Translations under genes and position numbers: made by a program
Origin: CAZEGI01 sp964512105
GTDB taxonomy: Archaea > Altiarchaeota > Altiarchaeia > IMC4 > CAZEGI01
Direction of reading: 5' to 3'
Length of the DNA: 22,892 nt
Assembly (NCBI GenBank): GCA_964512105.1
Contig: CAZEGI010000019.1
Span: 1 to 22,892 of the forward strand
Notes under the pieces: generated by a model
What the model was told of the DNA's origin: nothing
Databases searched by the model: none
Seen by the model: the letters and a program-made list of their open reading frames with translations, nothing else
In this document: positions 21,816 to 22,892 of the stretch, piece after piece
How the letters are laid out: each line of letters begins with the position of its first letter
Position numbering within the stretch: position 1 is the stretch's first letter

Positions 21816-22835
21816 ATGAAGAAGTTGTTATTTTTGGTGTTTGTATCTTTCCTTTCAGGTTGTGTTTCACCTCTGCCAACCCCGCAAATCACGACAACTG
21901 TCCCAACAACTACACTCGCAATACCTACAACTACAATCGTAACTACCACAACCACTACGATACCTGCCACAACATCCACTTCCACAACAATCGAGCCAAC
22001 GCTCCCACCACAGCAGTGGATTGTTGAGGAAGGAATACGCATTAATGAAGGAGTTGCTCCACTAGGTATCAAACTTGATGATGGGCAATTGAGGATGTAC
22101 ATCACGGGCATGGGGATAAGTTCCTATGTTTCATCAGACGGTTTGAAATTCACTCTTGAAAAAAACAGCATAATAACGGACGGTTTCAATCCCGCGGTCA
22201 TAAAGCTCCAGGATGGCAGCTATCGTGTGATATACAACGTCGTTGAGGGAAGAATGGAAGACCCAAACAGAAAATTGTATTTCAAGTCAGCCATCTCCCA
22301 GGACGGCATAAATTTTGTTCCGGAAAAAGGAATCAGGTTCCGGAGTCAAGGTCCACCGGATTACGATGCCATCTCCGTTCCAGATATCATCAAACTTCCG
22401 GACGGCAGGTTCAGGATGTATTACACGGGAGACATGTTCGCCCCCGTATCCGGAAGGGAGGGCAATAACGTGCGCACTGCGATTTCCTCCGACGAGGGGA
22501 TGACCTGGCAGAGGGAAGAAGGCGTCCGGCTTAGATTCGAATCAATGGACCCCGACGTGGTTATTCTGCCCGACGGCAGGTACAGAATGTACTACACAAC
22601 CAACCCGCCAGGCGGCAGCAAGGACGACCAGCGGGTTTATTCCGCCATCTCGGACAACGGACTGAATTTCACGTTCGAGAGCGAAGTCCTGTCGTCTGGA
22701 AAAGTGGGTCTGCGCTATATGGACCCCGAAGTGGTAGAAATTCTTGGCGGGTATCGAATGTATTTCTCAGAGGCGACCGGCGGACCGGGTAACGAGAGAA
22801 CGATAATAAAAAGCGCTGTATGGAAATTAAAATAA
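21816..22835 (+). CDS. Surface lipoprotein with Thr-rich stalk and propeller-like repeats
   Basis: A 339-residue exported protein. The N-terminus is a lipoprotein signal peptide with lipobox LSGC (Cys16). Residues 22-62 are a Thr/Pro-rich linker (22 threonines in 41 positions), likely an O-glycosylated stalk. The remainder consists of about five repeats built on LPDGRxRMYYTG, each followed by an A-IS-DG-W/F-E strand pair (for example KLPDGRFRMYYTG, ILPDGRYRMYYTT, EILGGYRMYFSE), indicating a five-bladed beta-propeller of the glycoside hydrolase 43/62-like or sialidase BNR type. No catalytic acid triad can be assigned with confidence, so it may bind or cleave glycans. It is a single gene, divergent from the PurD-like operon and convergent with the tRNA. 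Confidence 0.82.
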   Translation: MKKLLFLVFVSFLSGCVSPLPTPQITTTVPTTTLAIPTTTIVTTTTTTIPATTSTSTTIEPTLPPQQWIVEEGIRINEGVAPLGIKLDDGQLRMYITGMGISSYVSSDGLKFTLEKNSIITDGFNPAVIKLQDGSYRVIYNVVEGRMEDPNRKLYFKSAISQDGINFVPEKGIRFRSQGPPDYDAISVPDIIKLPDGRFRMYYTGDMFAPVSGREGNNVRTAISSDEGMTWQREEGVRLRFESMDPDVVILPDGRYRMYYTTNPPGGSKDDQRVYSAISDNGLNFTFESEVLSSGKVGLRYMDPEVVEILGGYRMYFSEATGGPGNERTIIKSAVWKLK

Positions 22836-22849
22836 CCGGATGCAGAAAT

Positions 22850-22892
22850 CGCCCCGGTCGGGATTCGAACCCGAGTCGCAAGATCGACAGTC
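22850..22892 (-). tRNA. tRNA-Asp (GTC), 3' part, cut by window end
   Basis: Read on the minus strand, the sequence gives the anticodon loop C-T-GTC-G-A (anticodon complement at 22886-22888), the 3' half of the anticodon stem TCTTG, a four-base variable loop, a five-pair T-arm TCGGG/CCCGA with loop TTCGAAT, the acceptor strand CCGGGGC and discriminator G at 22850. GTC with G73 is tRNA-Asp. CCA is not encoded after the discriminator. The 5' half (acceptor, D-arm and the first anticodon-stem bases) is outside the window. Confidence 0.92.

Noticed and set aside
21880..22000. Repetitive ACA/ACT-rich tract, considered as a microsatellite or CRISPR-like repeat
   Set aside because: It codes in frame for the Thr-rich stalk of the lipoprotein and has no repeat-spacer structure. 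No CRISPR array was seen anywhere in the window.

Overview
The window looks like an archaeal contig, probably from an uncultivated lineage; I cannot place it more precisely and DPANN-like affiliation is only a guess. Reasons: TATA boxes about 25 bp upstream of start codons with no room for a leader, an AGGTGAT ribosome-binding site, STT3/GT39-like membrane glycosyltransferases, proteins dense in N-glycosylation sequons, the deaminase plus 6-oxopurine phosphorylase route of methylthioadenosine salvage, and a tRNA-Asp without encoded CCA. The odd length, the start exactly on a 55-bp repeat and the end inside a tRNA suggest this is a whole contig rather than an arbitrary cut. No stretch above 300 bp lacks a gene; the longest gap (21627-21815) holds only promoter-like AT-rich sequence.

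Layout. 1-2574: a membrane-anchored transglutaminase-like protein between two copies of a 55-bp repeat, then two divergent paralogous membrane-anchored ectodomain proteins resembling the outer domain of DUF1616 proteins. 2591-3965: an AAA ATPase/DUF4143 gene preceded by two near-identical palindromes. 3991-13982: a surface-glycan block, with an STT3-like GT-C protein, a HicBA toxin-antitoxin module, a four-gene minus-strand operon (GT2 transferase, GT4 transferase, DUF2079 membrane protein, flippase), and divergently a sugar-nucleotide epimerase, another GT-C-like protein and a tiny DUF1616-type membrane protein. 13979-14410: an anchored Ig-like domain protein.

14452-16397: a two-gene operon, methylthioinosine/purine phosphorylase and MTA/SAH deaminase. 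16452-17025: a MazF-type toxin-antitoxin pair behind a perfect 20-bp palindrome. 17040-21626 (minus): a PurD-like ATP-grasp enzyme interrupted by a 346-residue intein with a LAGLIDADG endonuclease, a GT39-type transferase with TPR repeats, and hypoxanthine phosphoribosyltransferase. 21816-22835: a lipoprotein with a Thr-rich stalk and a five-repeat propeller-like domain. 22850-22892: 3' part of tRNA-Asp.

How it fits together: the glycan block supplies enzymes to activate, assemble, flip and transfer sugars, and the flanking secreted proteins carry many potential N-glycan sites. The purine genes together could convert methylthioadenosine to methylthioinosine, then hypoxanthine, then IMP. The intein, the ATPase with its palindromes and two toxin-antitoxin modules are the accessory, probably mobile, layer.
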